In this document: one piece after another, positions 34,951 to 43,045 of the stretch
Layout of the letters: each line of letters opens with the position of its first letter
Numbering within the stretch: position 1 is the first letter of the stretch
Source of the DNA: Saccharicrinis sp965230625
Lineage (GTDB): Bacteria > Bacteroidota > Bacteroidia > Bacteroidales > Marinilabiliaceae
Assembly: GCA_965230625.1 (NCBI GenBank)
Contig: CBDDLL010000001.1
Location: forward strand, 4,960,001-5,024,000
Reading direction: 5' to 3'
DNA length: 64,000 nucleotides
Position numbers and translations under genes: made by a program
Notes under the pieces: model-generated
Told to the model about the DNA's origin: nothing
Seen by the model: only the letters and a program-made list of their open reading frames with translations
The model's database searches: none

Positions 34951-35277
34951 GTAACTTATATTCTATTTGGTAGACTGCTAGTTTTTAGACAAAAGACCGT
35001 TTTTCAAGTCACTTAATATTTGATTTTTAGATACAAAAGAAAATCATTCATAGCACCTTTTAAATATATTATTTACAAGACTTTAGTAAACTATTACTAT
35101 AAAATAATATTCAAAAATACAATCTAACTCTTATTGTTTATTATCACTCTAATACAGCAACCCCTAATATCTCCATAATTTGATTTTGTCTAAACTGATT
35201 TTATTTGTATTGAGATTTTCATACCTTTAAATAGCAGACAGATACAATCCCTTATTTTCAAACTAAATCACTTTAAC
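34951..35277. other. Intergenic region; nothing recognised
   Basis: The region is AT-rich and shows no frame, tRNA or strong hairpin. Confidence 0.4.
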
Positions 35278-36495
35278 ATGAATAAAAAAGGACTTACCAT
35301 TGGTATACTGACCGGAGGAGGTGATGTACCAGGACTTAATCCCGCAATTAGAGCTATTACACTTCGAGCCATAAGAGAAGGCTATAATGTAATTGGAATA
35401 AAAAATGGCTGGAAAGGAGTTATTAGTATCAATAGATCATTACCTCTCGAAGATCAAACCTATTGTATTCCATTAGAAGAGATTACTGTTAATAAAATTG
35501 GTAGAACCGGAGGAACCTTTTTACATTCCAGCAGAACTAAAGCTACCAAAGTTGCCAAAAACGATGTACCTGATCATTTAAAAAGTTCTTATCAGGAAGA
35601 ATACAATGACTTAACAGAAGAAGCTGTTGCCAATCTAAAACATATTGGTATTGATTACTTAATACCAATTGGTGGAGACGATACATTAAGTTATGCTGTT
35701 AGATTGCACAAAGAGGGTATTAAAGTAATTGGAATTCCAAAAACAATGGATGGAGATGTTCCCGGAACAGAATATTGCATTGGCTTTAGTACTTGCATAA
35801 CCCGAACTATTGAATTAACCCATGCACTTAGAACTTGTGCCGGTTCGCACGAAAGATTTCTCGTACTTGAGGTTTTCGGAAGAAATGCAGGCTTCTCTGC
35901 TCTTCTTCCTACAATTGGAGGTGCTGCCGACAGGTGCGTCATCCCTGAATTCTCAATTAACACAGAACACTTGACTGCCTTAATGGTGGAGGATAGAAAT
36001 AATAATCCTAGTAATTACTCAGTTGTTTTAGTTTCTGAAGGAGCAACATACGATGGACAAAATATAGTTTATGCTGATAGTGAAATTGATGCATTTGGAC
36101 ACAAAAAACTAGGAGGAATAGGAGAACAAATTGGAAAGGAATTAAAAAAACACTCTCCTAAATTCAACAATGGGAAAGAAATTAACATCATTAACCAAAA
36201 ACTAGGATATTTAGTTAGATCTGGTCAACCTGATGCCTTGGATTCTATTATACCAACTACATATGGTAATATGGCGCTGGATTTAATACAAAAAGGTGAA
36301 TCTGGCAAAATGGTATGTATAAAAAATGGAAAATTTGATTATGTTTCCATTGAAGAAGTTAAAAAAGATGCAAAAGGAGAAAGTGTTAAAAAGGTGAATA
36401 TTGCTAAATATTATGATACTAATAGATACAGACCTATTTTTAGAAATATTATAGGAGATCCAATGATGTTTTTAACAGCAGATTTTTCTTCTTAA
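35278..36495 (+). CDS. Phosphofructokinase, pyrophosphate-dependent type
   Basis: The 405-residue enzyme converts fructose 6-phosphate to fructose 1,6-bisphosphate. G-G-D-D-T at 132-136 and P-K-T-M-D-G-D-V at 154-161 are the phosphoryl-donor and catalytic motifs. In ATP-dependent enzymes these read GGDGS and PGTIDND, while Asp in GGDD and Lys in PKT go with pyrophosphate use. N-terminal I-L-T-G-G-G-D-V-P-G-L-N-P and F-G-R-N-A-G-F near 203 are usual family marks. The enzyme is therefore probably reversible. It is single, with its own terminator. Confidence 0.88.
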   Translation: MNKKGLTIGILTGGGDVPGLNPAIRAITLRAIREGYNVIGIKNGWKGVISINRSLPLEDQTYCIPLEEITVNKIGRTGGTFLHSSRTKATKVAKNDVPDHLKSSYQEEYNDLTEEAVANLKHIGIDYLIPIGGDDTLSYAVRLHKEGIKVIGIPKTMDGDVPGTEYCIGFSTCITRTIELTHALRTCAGSHERFLVLEVFGRNAGFSALLPTIGGAADRCVIPEFSINTEHLTALMVEDRNNNPSNYSVVLVSEGATYDGQNIVYADSEIDAFGHKKLGGIGEQIGKELKKHSPKFNNGKEINIINQKLGYLVRSGQPDALDSIIPTTYGNMALDLIQKGESGKMVCIKNGKFDYVSIEEVKKDAKGESVKKVNIAKYYDTNRYRPIFRNIIGDPMMFLTADFSS

Positions 36496-36506
36496 AAAAA
36501 CTAACT

Positions 36507-36539
36507 CAAAGAAACCATTGTTTAATTTTGGTTTCTTTG
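36507..36539 (+). terminator. Terminator of the phosphofructokinase gene
   Basis: CAAAGAAACCA (36507-36517) and TGGTTTCTTTG (36529-36539) form a perfect 11-bp stem. No strong T run follows, so strength is uncertain. TTTG at the end of the stem also serves as the -33 box of the next gene. Confidence 0.6.
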
Positions 36540-36566
36540 TGTTCTAATTTGGTTAACTTACATTTG
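36536..36566 (+). promoter_or_regulatory. Promoter of the glycosyltransferase gene
   Basis: TTTG (36536-36539) and TACATTTG (36559-36566) are 19 bases apart. The start codon follows 25 bases later. Confidence 0.6.
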
Positions 36567-36591
36567 TGCATTAAAATTTAATTATACTTTA

Positions 36592-37578
36592 ATGCCAAAA
36601 TTCTCAGTCATTATACCTGTTTTCAATCGCCCAAACGAAATTGAAGAGTTACTTAACAGTCTTACAAATGTTAACTATTCTGATTTTGAAATTATAGTTA
36701 TCGAAGATGGTTCAGATTTATCATCTAAAGACATTTGCATCAATTACAACAACAAATTAAACCTTATATATCATTATCAAAATAACACAGGCCCTGGTCC
36801 TGCTCGTAATAAGGGAGCTGAGATCGCAAATGGAGATTACTTTTTATTCTTTGATTCCGATTGCATTATACCTCCAAATTACTTTTTAAATGTTGATAAA
36901 TCTTTACATAATATAGATTGCTTTGGAGGACCGGATAAAGCACATGCCTCCTTTTCCAATATTCAAAAAGCAATTAATTATTCAATGACTTCCTCATTAA
37001 CCACTGGGGGAATTAGAGGAGGAAAGAAAAAGTTAGATAAATTTTATCCTCGCAGTTTTAATATGGGTATTAAAAAGGAAGTTTATAAAGCTTTAAATGG
37101 TTTTGAAAAACTTCGCTTTGGAGAAGATTTAGACTTTAGTATGAGAATATTGGAAAATGGATATACAACAAAGCTGATTGATGATGCCTGGGTATATCAT
37201 AAAAGAAGAAATAATTTTAGATCTTTTTTTAAGCAAGTTCATAACTCAGGTATTGCTCGAATAAACTTAAACTACAGACATCCCGGAACGATTAAACTTG
37301 TTCATTGGATGCCCGCTTTTTTTACAGTTGGATATCCCATTGGAATTATCTTATCAACTTTATTTCCTTATATAGGATGGTTTCTTTTAATACCTCCTCT
37401 TCTATTTCTTTCTGATGCATTTACTAAAACTAAGCAATTCATTCCTTCATTCTTAGCCGTACTTACATCTTTTACCCAACTTATAGGGTATGGCTCTGGC
37501 TTTTTAAGAGCATTTCTTAACCGCAAATTCCTTAAAAAGAGTGAATTTTCTGCATTTGAAAAGAATTTTTATAAATAG
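36592..37578 (+). CDS. Family 2 glycosyltransferase
   Basis: The 328-residue protein has the GT-A fold of family 2: S-V-I-I-P-V-F-N-R-P near residue 5-14, I-E-D-G at 37-40 and D-S-D at 88-90 (nucleotide-sugar and metal binding), and F-G-E-D-L-D-F-S-M-R near 180, where Glu-Asp is the likely catalytic base. Two membrane segments lie near the C-terminus (about 245-265 and 270-300), so it acts at the inner membrane face. Donor and acceptor cannot be inferred. Confidence 0.85.
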   Translation: MPKFSVIIPVFNRPNEIEELLNSLTNVNYSDFEIIVIEDGSDLSSKDICINYNNKLNLIYHYQNNTGPGPARNKGAEIANGDYFLFFDSDCIIPPNYFLNVDKSLHNIDCFGGPDKAHASFSNIQKAINYSMTSSLTTGGIRGGKKKLDKFYPRSFNMGIKKEVYKALNGFEKLRFGEDLDFSMRILENGYTTKLIDDAWVYHKRRNNFRSFFKQVHNSGIARINLNYRHPGTIKLVHWMPAFFTVGYPIGIILSTLFPYIGWFLLIPPLLFLSDAFTKTKQFIPSFLAVLTSFTQLIGYGSGFLRAFLNRKFLKKSEFSAFEKNFYK

Positions 37579-37773
37579 TCTTTGAACAAATTAAAGACTC
37601 ATTTACAACATTTTCCAAATAGTGTCTGCCCAACAACTCCGATACTTTAATGTTTTTTGATAAGAAAGCATCAAAAATAAGACTTACAAATCTAGGAAAA
37701 CCGAAGTTTTACTTATTTAAATGAGTATTCTTCTGGCAAGCATAACGCAGTAATAGACGCTTTCTTGCGAAGA

Positions 37774-38013
37774 CTAATTAAATGAATATCTGTAAAGCCT
37801 ATTATCCTTATTTAAAGGAGAACTTTTTTCCTTTGAATAAGAAATTATATTATTTACTACCTTTTCTGAAGGTTGCAAATCATCATCCTTAAAAAAAGAG
37901 TTTGGTAACTTTTCAAAAAAGTCAATTAAAGCCAAACTATATTCTTCCAATTTTGCTAAATCCTGAGTAAATTTTGAATCCATAGGCATTTTGTTTCCCA
38001 TTAATTTAAACAT
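37774..38013 (-). CDS. Small protein downstream of ECF sigma factor
   Basis: From ATG 38013 (M-F-K-L-M-G-N-K-M-P) the product is 79 residues; an in-frame ATG at 38037 would add 8. It is helical, acidic in the middle (K-L-E-E-Y-S-L-A-L-I-D-F-F-E-K-L) and has no membrane segment. It follows the sigma gene by 92 bases. No family recognised. An anti-sigma role is possible but unsupported. Confidence 0.55.
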   Translation of the reverse strand: MFKLMGNKMPMDSKFTQDLAKLEEYSLALIDFFEKLPNSFFKDDDLQPSEKVVNNIISYSKEKSSPLNKDNRLYRYSFN

Positions 38014-38105
38014 ATTAACTACATGATAAATTACCAATAATATATTGGTATCAAACTTAACACACAGTTAAAAAACGCCGTTTAGACTCAAATATTGCGG
38101 AAATA

Positions 38106-38696
38106 TTAAATTGTTAATGAAATATTTTTCTCCTCTATCATTGCACGCATATTTATTAGCGCATACCTCATACGTCCAAGTGCAGTATTTATACTTACAC
38201 CTGTCTCTTCTGCAATCTCTTTAAAGCTAAGACCCATAAAGTGCCTTAGCTTAACGACCTCCTTTTGGTTATCAGGTAAATTTTCTAATAGTTCTACTAC
38301 TTCTTTTAATATCTGCGAATAAACTAACTTATCCTCAATGTTTGATTCTGAGAATTTAGTCGAATTTAATAAGTCATAATCGTTTGCATCATTAGATACA
38401 GTTTGCATATGCTTTTGTTTTCGATAAAAGTCAATTATTAAATTATGTGCAATTCTCATAACCCAAGAAACAAACCTTCCATTCTCAACATACTTTCCTT
38501 TCTTAAGGTTATTAATTACTTTAATAAAAGTATCTTGAAAAATATCTTCAGCCAACTCTTGCTGCTTAACCATCATAAATATGTACGAGTAGATTTTGCT
38601 TTTATGCCTATCTATCAGAACTTGCAAAGATTCTTCTGCTCCTGACATGAACTCATAAACTAATTCATCATCAGACATCATTTGTGTGTTCCTCAT
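38106..38696 (-). CDS. ECF-type sigma factor
   Basis: The 196-residue protein carries region 2 (residues 25-100: L-I-D-R-H-K-S-K-I-Y-S-Y, L-A-E-D-I-F-Q-D-T-F-I-K-V, F-V-S-W-V-M-R-I-A-H-N-L-I-I-D) and region 4 (residues 140-185: L-P-D-N-Q-K-E-V-V-K-L-R, L-S-F-K-E-I-A-E-E-T-G-V-S). The R-I-A-x-N-L-I-I-D-x-x-R and F-K-E-I-A-E blocks are the commonest ECF type in Bacteroidota. No membrane anti-sigma gene follows; only a 79-residue soluble protein lies downstream. Confidence 0.9.
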   Translation of the reverse strand: MRNTQMMSDDELVYEFMSGAEESLQVLIDRHKSKIYSYIFMMVKQQELAEDIFQDTFIKVINNLKKGKYVENGRFVSWVMRIAHNLIIDFYRKQKHMQTVSNDANDYDLLNSTKFSESNIEDKLVYSQILKEVVELLENLPDNQKEVVKLRHFMGLSFKEIAEETGVSINTALGRMRYALINMRAMIEEKNISLTI

Positions 38697-39218
38697 GCTT
38701 AAAGTATTTTATTATTAAGCGTAGATGTTTTTTATAGGCATTTATCTTTTAGTAGTTTACAACATATTAATTTGAGCTTGCAAAAAAGTAAAAAAAAGTA
38801 AAAAATCCAATTCTTTTACTTAAATCTTTCTTTATGGTTTTCACAAGTTTACATTCCGATAACTTTTTCTTATTGTTTTTACAATGTATTTTAATAAATA
38901 GTTACAAAATATATTAATTGAATACCATCTTTTTTTATTCTTTTTTTTCTTTTCACTTTTACCCCATATTTCTTAAGCGTTTACATTAATTACATCATAC
39001 TTTTTCTTCTCTACCCCCTACTTCATCAATTCAAAATTACATTTTTCGCAAAATATTTTATCTAAACCCCAAAAACAAACAAGCTATCAATTAGTAAGTA
39101 ATACGTCTTATTTAGTAATAATTTGATATTTTTTATTGCTTTTTAATTTTAATCAATTACTTTTACACTCGCATTAACAAAATAACATAACTAAAACAAT
39201 CAAAAATTATTAAATAGA
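38697..39218. other. AT-rich intergenic region between divergent genes
   Basis: Poly-A and poly-T tracts are frequent, and no frame or stable hairpin is seen. It must hold the promoters of both the sigma factor and asnB, but I could not place them with confidence. Confidence 0.4.
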
Positions 39219-40805
39219 ATGTGTGGATTTGCCGTATATACTGGAAGTGACATGATGGACAAACTATTGTTTGCCAGTGAGTTTAAAAAAATTGAATATA
39301 GAGGTCCTGATAATTCGGTTACAAGGGATTTCGATAAAAATGGTTGGATGGGGTTTCATCGTTTGAGCATTATGGATGTTTCAAGCAACGGTAATCAACC
39401 ATTAGTTTACAAACACATTAACTTAGTTTGTAATGGAGAGGTATATAACTTTCAGCAATTACGTAAAAAATACGAACATGAATACGAATTTAAATCTTCT
39501 AGCGATTGTGAAGTAATTATTCCATTATTCTTAGATAAAGGAATTGAAGAAACTGCAAAATCATTAGATGCTGAGTTTGTATTTGTAATTTACGATTCTG
39601 TTGCTAAAAAATATTTTGCAGCCAGGGATCCTATTGGCATCCGACCAATGTTTTATGGATATTCTTCAGAGGGCGAAATTATGTTTTCAAGTGAAATGAA
39701 AACACTCCATCCTTTATGTAAAGAAGTAAAACCCTTCCCTCCTGGTCATTATTATGATGGAGAAAAATTTATTTGCTATCGCGATATATCTAAAGTTGAT
39801 GAATTTGTAGATCATGATTTAGAAGAAGTTTTTAAAAACATCAACGAAAAATTAACTAAAGGTATCGAAAAACGTCTTCAAGCAGATGTACCTGTTGGAT
39901 TTTTATGTAGTGGAGGATTAGATTCTAGTTTGGTTTGTGCTGTTGCTGCCAAAATGTTAGATAAACCTATCAAAACATTTGCTGTTGGAATTGAAGATGA
40001 TCCTATTGATACAAAATATGCCAGAATAGTTGCAGATTATCTTGGTGCAGACCATACTGAAGTATTATTTACTAAACAAGATATATTTGACACTCTAAGT
40101 ACATTAATATTTAATACCGAAACATGGGACATTACAACCATTAGAGCTTCCATGGGTATGTATTTAGTATGTAAATACATTACCGAAAATACAGATGTAA
40201 AAGTATTAATGACAGGTGAAATTGCCGACGAGATTTTTGGTTATAAATATACGGATTATGCTCCCACCCCTGCAGCTTTCCAAGAGGAAGCTGAAAAGCG
40301 AATCCGAGAAATTTACATGTACGATGTTTTAAGAGCTGATAGATGTATATCATCAAATGGTCTTGAGGCTCGTGTTCCTTTTGGAGATTTAGATTTTGTT
40401 GATTACGTGATGAGTATCGATCCTGAAAAGAAAATGAACTTTACTGGAGTTGGAAAATATTTACTACGTAAAGCTTTTGAAGGAGATTATCTTCCCCAGG
40501 AAATTCTTTACCGTCAAAAAGCTGCATTCTCTGACGCCGTAGGACATAGTGTTGTTGATTACTTAAAAGCTTACGCTGAAGAAATGTATAGTGACGAAGA
40601 CTTAGCGAATGCTGGCGAAAAGTACCCTAACTGTACTCCTTTTTCAAAAGAATCGTTAATGTATCGCGAAATTTTTGAAAAACATTTCCCTGGTAGATCA
40701 GCTGTTATCAAAGATTTCTGGATGCCAAATAAAGAATGGGAGAATTGTGATGTTGATGATCCAAGTGCAAGAGTTTTACCTAACTATGGTAAAAGTGGCG
40801 AATAA
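39219..40805 (+). CDS. asnB: Asparagine synthase (glutamine-hydrolysing)
   Basis: The 528-residue enzyme makes asparagine from aspartate, glutamine and ATP. The catalytic N-terminal Cys follows the initiator Met (M-C-G-F). Glutaminase blocks are R-G-P-D near 28, F-H-R-L-S-I near 46 and N-G-E-V-Y-N near 72. The PP-loop S-G-G-L-D-S-S is at 231-237, and the synthetase C-half has T-G-E-I-A-D-E-I-F-G-Y near 335. The length matches bacterial AsnB. It is monocistronic with a terminator. Confidence 0.95.
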   Translation: MCGFAVYTGSDMMDKLLFASEFKKIEYRGPDNSVTRDFDKNGWMGFHRLSIMDVSSNGNQPLVYKHINLVCNGEVYNFQQLRKKYEHEYEFKSSSDCEVIIPLFLDKGIEETAKSLDAEFVFVIYDSVAKKYFAARDPIGIRPMFYGYSSEGEIMFSSEMKTLHPLCKEVKPFPPGHYYDGEKFICYRDISKVDEFVDHDLEEVFKNINEKLTKGIEKRLQADVPVGFLCSGGLDSSLVCAVAAKMLDKPIKTFAVGIEDDPIDTKYARIVADYLGADHTEVLFTKQDIFDTLSTLIFNTETWDITTIRASMGMYLVCKYITENTDVKVLMTGEIADEIFGYKYTDYAPTPAAFQEEAEKRIREIYMYDVLRADRCISSNGLEARVPFGDLDFVDYVMSIDPEKKMNFTGVGKYLLRKAFEGDYLPQEILYRQKAAFSDAVGHSVVDYLKAYAEEMYSDEDLANAGEKYPNCTPFSKESLMYREIFEKHFPGRSAVIKDFWMPNKEWENCDVDDPSARVLPNYGKSGE

Positions 40806-40829
40806 TTAGAAAAATAGATATTTAATAAA

Positions 40830-40868
40830 AAAAGGTGACTCGTTTTAATAGTCACCTTTTTTCTTTTA
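40830..40868 (+). terminator. Terminator of asnB
   Basis: AAAAGGTGACT (40830-40840) and AGTCACCTTTT (40850-40860) form a perfect 11-bp stem, followed by a T-rich tail to about 40868. Confidence 0.85.
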
Positions 40869-40939
40869 TAAATCCTTAATTAAAACATCATGTGGTTTTA
40901 CGCATGTATTTTGTAAATTCGCAGCAAACAACATAGTAA

Positions 40940-41455
40940 ATGAGCAATTTTAAGGAAGATTTGATGAAAGTTAAGGCTTTTGCCTTTGATGTTGACGGAG
41001 TATTATCCGCACAAATAATATCCATGGATTCAAATGGTATACCTATGCGAACTGTTAACATTAAAGATGGATACGCTTTACAATTAGCCATTAAATTGGA
41101 TTATCCAGTAGCTATTATAACTGGAGGAAATACGGAAGCTGTTAAAAAAAGATATGAGCTACTAGGCATTGAAGATATTTATTTGGGTTCTGCTAATAAA
41201 ATTCCAAGGTTCGAAGACTGGATTACAAAACGTAACTTAAAACCAGAAGAAGTAATGTATATGGGCGACGATTTGCCTGATTACCCTGTTATGGAAGCTG
41301 TTGGAGTTCCCGTTTGTCCTGCAGATGCAGTAGAAGAGATTAAAACATTATGTAAATATATTAGTCATAAAAATGGTGGAGAAGGATGTGCCAGAGATGT
41401 AATTGAACAAGTACTCAGAGCACATGGAAAGTGGGGAATGGATCATACTTGGTAA
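40940..41455 (+). CDS. kdsC: KdsC-type HAD phosphatase
   Basis: The 171-residue protein is a type C0 HAD phosphatase: D-V-D-G-V-L with nucleophile D17 and acid D19, T-G-G-N near 58, and G-D-D-L-P-D-Y near 113. The family removes the phosphate from 3-deoxy-D-manno-octulosonate 8-phosphate, supplying Kdo for lipopolysaccharide. It is the first of four tightly packed genes (gaps 12, 11 and 37 bases). Confidence 0.88.
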   Translation: MSNFKEDLMKVKAFAFDVDGVLSAQIISMDSNGIPMRTVNIKDGYALQLAIKLDYPVAIITGGNTEAVKKRYELLGIEDIYLGSANKIPRFEDWITKRNLKPEEVMYMGDDLPDYPVMEAVGVPVCPADAVEEIKTLCKYISHKNGGEGCARDVIEQVLRAHGKWGMDHTW

Positions 41456-41467
41456 AAAAATTAAACT

Positions 41468-42412
41468 ATGGTTGCATTAATGCGATTGGTCCGGTTTCCA
41501 AATTTGGTAATCATTGCTGTTTTTCAAATTTTATTAAGGTATGGGTTAATTTTACCTATTCTAAATAATTATGGTTATGAACCCGTACTATCTAACCTTA
41601 GGTTTGGGTTATTAGTTCTTGCTTCGGTTTGCCTTGCTGCTTCCGGATATGTAATTAATGATTATTTCGACATTAAGATAGATAGGCTCAATCGACCTGA
41701 TAAAATGGTAATTGATAATGGGCTGAAACGACGTGAAGCTATGTTTTTTCATGTAATTCTAACTTTTGTTGGGGTATTCATTGGCATATTTCTATCCTAT
41801 ATAGCCCGAAAAGAAACTTGGGCACTAATGTTTTTATTAATTCCTGTCTTTCTTTGGTATTATTCAACCACATTTAAAAAACAAGGCTTCATTGGTAATA
41901 TTGTTGTTTCTGGATTAACTGCATTGGTAGCCATTGTTGTTGTTTCTTTAGAGTTTGCATTACTGGTAAGAGTTCATGGTAATTCTATAATAAATACAGA
42001 AGCTTGTTCAACCGCATGGTTTTGGACAATTGGATTTTCTTTTTTTGCATTCATTACCTCGTTAATAAGAGAGATTGTTAAAGATATGGAAGATCTATAT
42101 GGAGATGAATATGCCGGATGCAGAACGCTTCCTATTGAAATTGGATTAAGTTATTCTAAAATACTTGTGTCAATCCTTATCTTCTTTACAATCTTTTCAA
42201 TTTGGGGATTATTTTTTTACGTTGATAAATTATTCTCTTCAATTATTTCATTGTGGTATTTTATTATATTTATTAGCATTCCTTTAATTGTTTCTATTTA
42301 TTTTTTGTTTAGAGCTACAACTCCCAAATCGTATCATAAAATAAGTACATTTTATAAATTAATCATGCTGGCTGGCATCATGTATATTATAGTTGCCTAC
42401 CAACTATTCTAA
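41468..42412 (+). CDS. UbiA-family prenyltransferase
   Basis: The 314-residue membrane protein has about eight helices and the aspartate-rich motif N-D-Y-F-D-I-K-I-D at 64-72 that binds Mg2+-prenyl diphosphate. A second D-x-x-D-type motif occurs near 205 (I-V-K-D-M-E-D). Acceptor identity (quinone precursor, or glycerol phosphate as in the geranylgeranylglyceryl type) cannot be told. It sits between kdsC and maf in the same operon. Confidence 0.85.
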   Translation: MVALMRLVRFPNLVIIAVFQILLRYGLILPILNNYGYEPVLSNLRFGLLVLASVCLAASGYVINDYFDIKIDRLNRPDKMVIDNGLKRREAMFFHVILTFVGVFIGIFLSYIARKETWALMFLLIPVFLWYYSTTFKKQGFIGNIVVSGLTALVAIVVVSLEFALLVRVHGNSIINTEACSTAWFWTIGFSFFAFITSLIREIVKDMEDLYGDEYAGCRTLPIEIGLSYSKILVSILIFFTIFSIWGLFFYVDKLFSSIISLWYFIIFISIPLIVSIYFLFRATTPKSYHKISTFYKLIMLAGIMYIIVAYQLF

Positions 42413-42423
42413 TTTATTATTGC

Positions 42424-43008
42424 ATGATAAACAAACACTTAGACCATTATCAAATAATACTCGCTTCCAAATCTCCCCGAAGAGCTCAACTACTGAAAGA
42501 TCTTGGACTTGATTTTGAAATAGAGAGTAAAAGCGTTGATGAAATATTTCCTAAAGAATTAAGTAACAAAGAAGTTGCTATTTTTTTATCTGAATTGAAA
42601 GCCAATCCTTTTAAAAGTGAAATCAAAAACACTAATAAACTTATTATTACTGCAGATACAATTGTTTGCCTTGAAGATGAAGTATTAGGAAAACCTACAG
42701 ATAGAACTAATGCTATACAAATTTTGCTAAAACTTTCTGGTAAACACCACTTTGTAATTACTGGAGTAACCATCTTATCTAAAAACAAAAGCAAGTCTTT
42801 TGCTGTTTCAACAAAAGTATTTTTTAAGAAATTAACCAATGATGAAATTACATATTATGTGGATAATTTTAAGCCATATGATAAAGCTGGTGCTTATGGT
42901 ATTCAGGAATGGATAGGTATGATAGGTATTGAAAAAATTGAAGGATCCTACTTTAATGTTGTAGGATTACCGGTTCAAAAGCTATATCAAGAACTAATAA
43001 ATTTTTAA
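42424..43008 (+). CDS. maf: Maf-family nucleotide pyrophosphatase
   Basis: The 194-residue protein begins I-I-L-A-S-K-S-P-R-R-A-Q-L-L (residues 11-24), the Maf signature S-x-S-P-R-R, and has I-T-A-D-T-I-V near 75 and Y-D-K-A-G-A-Y-G-I-Q near 153. Family members hydrolyse dTTP, UTP and modified nucleotides to monophosphates, a house-cleaning role. It lies in the kdsC operon. Confidence 0.9.
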   Translation: MINKHLDHYQIILASKSPRRAQLLKDLGLDFEIESKSVDEIFPKELSNKEVAIFLSELKANPFKSEIKNTNKLIITADTIVCLEDEVLGKPTDRTNAIQILLKLSGKHHFVITGVTILSKNKSKSFAVSTKVFFKKLTNDEITYYVDNFKPYDKAGAYGIQEWIGMIGIEKIEGSYFNVVGLPVQKLYQELINF

Positions 43009-43045
43009 TAGATAGATTACAATAAAAACATATAAAACATTTCAA

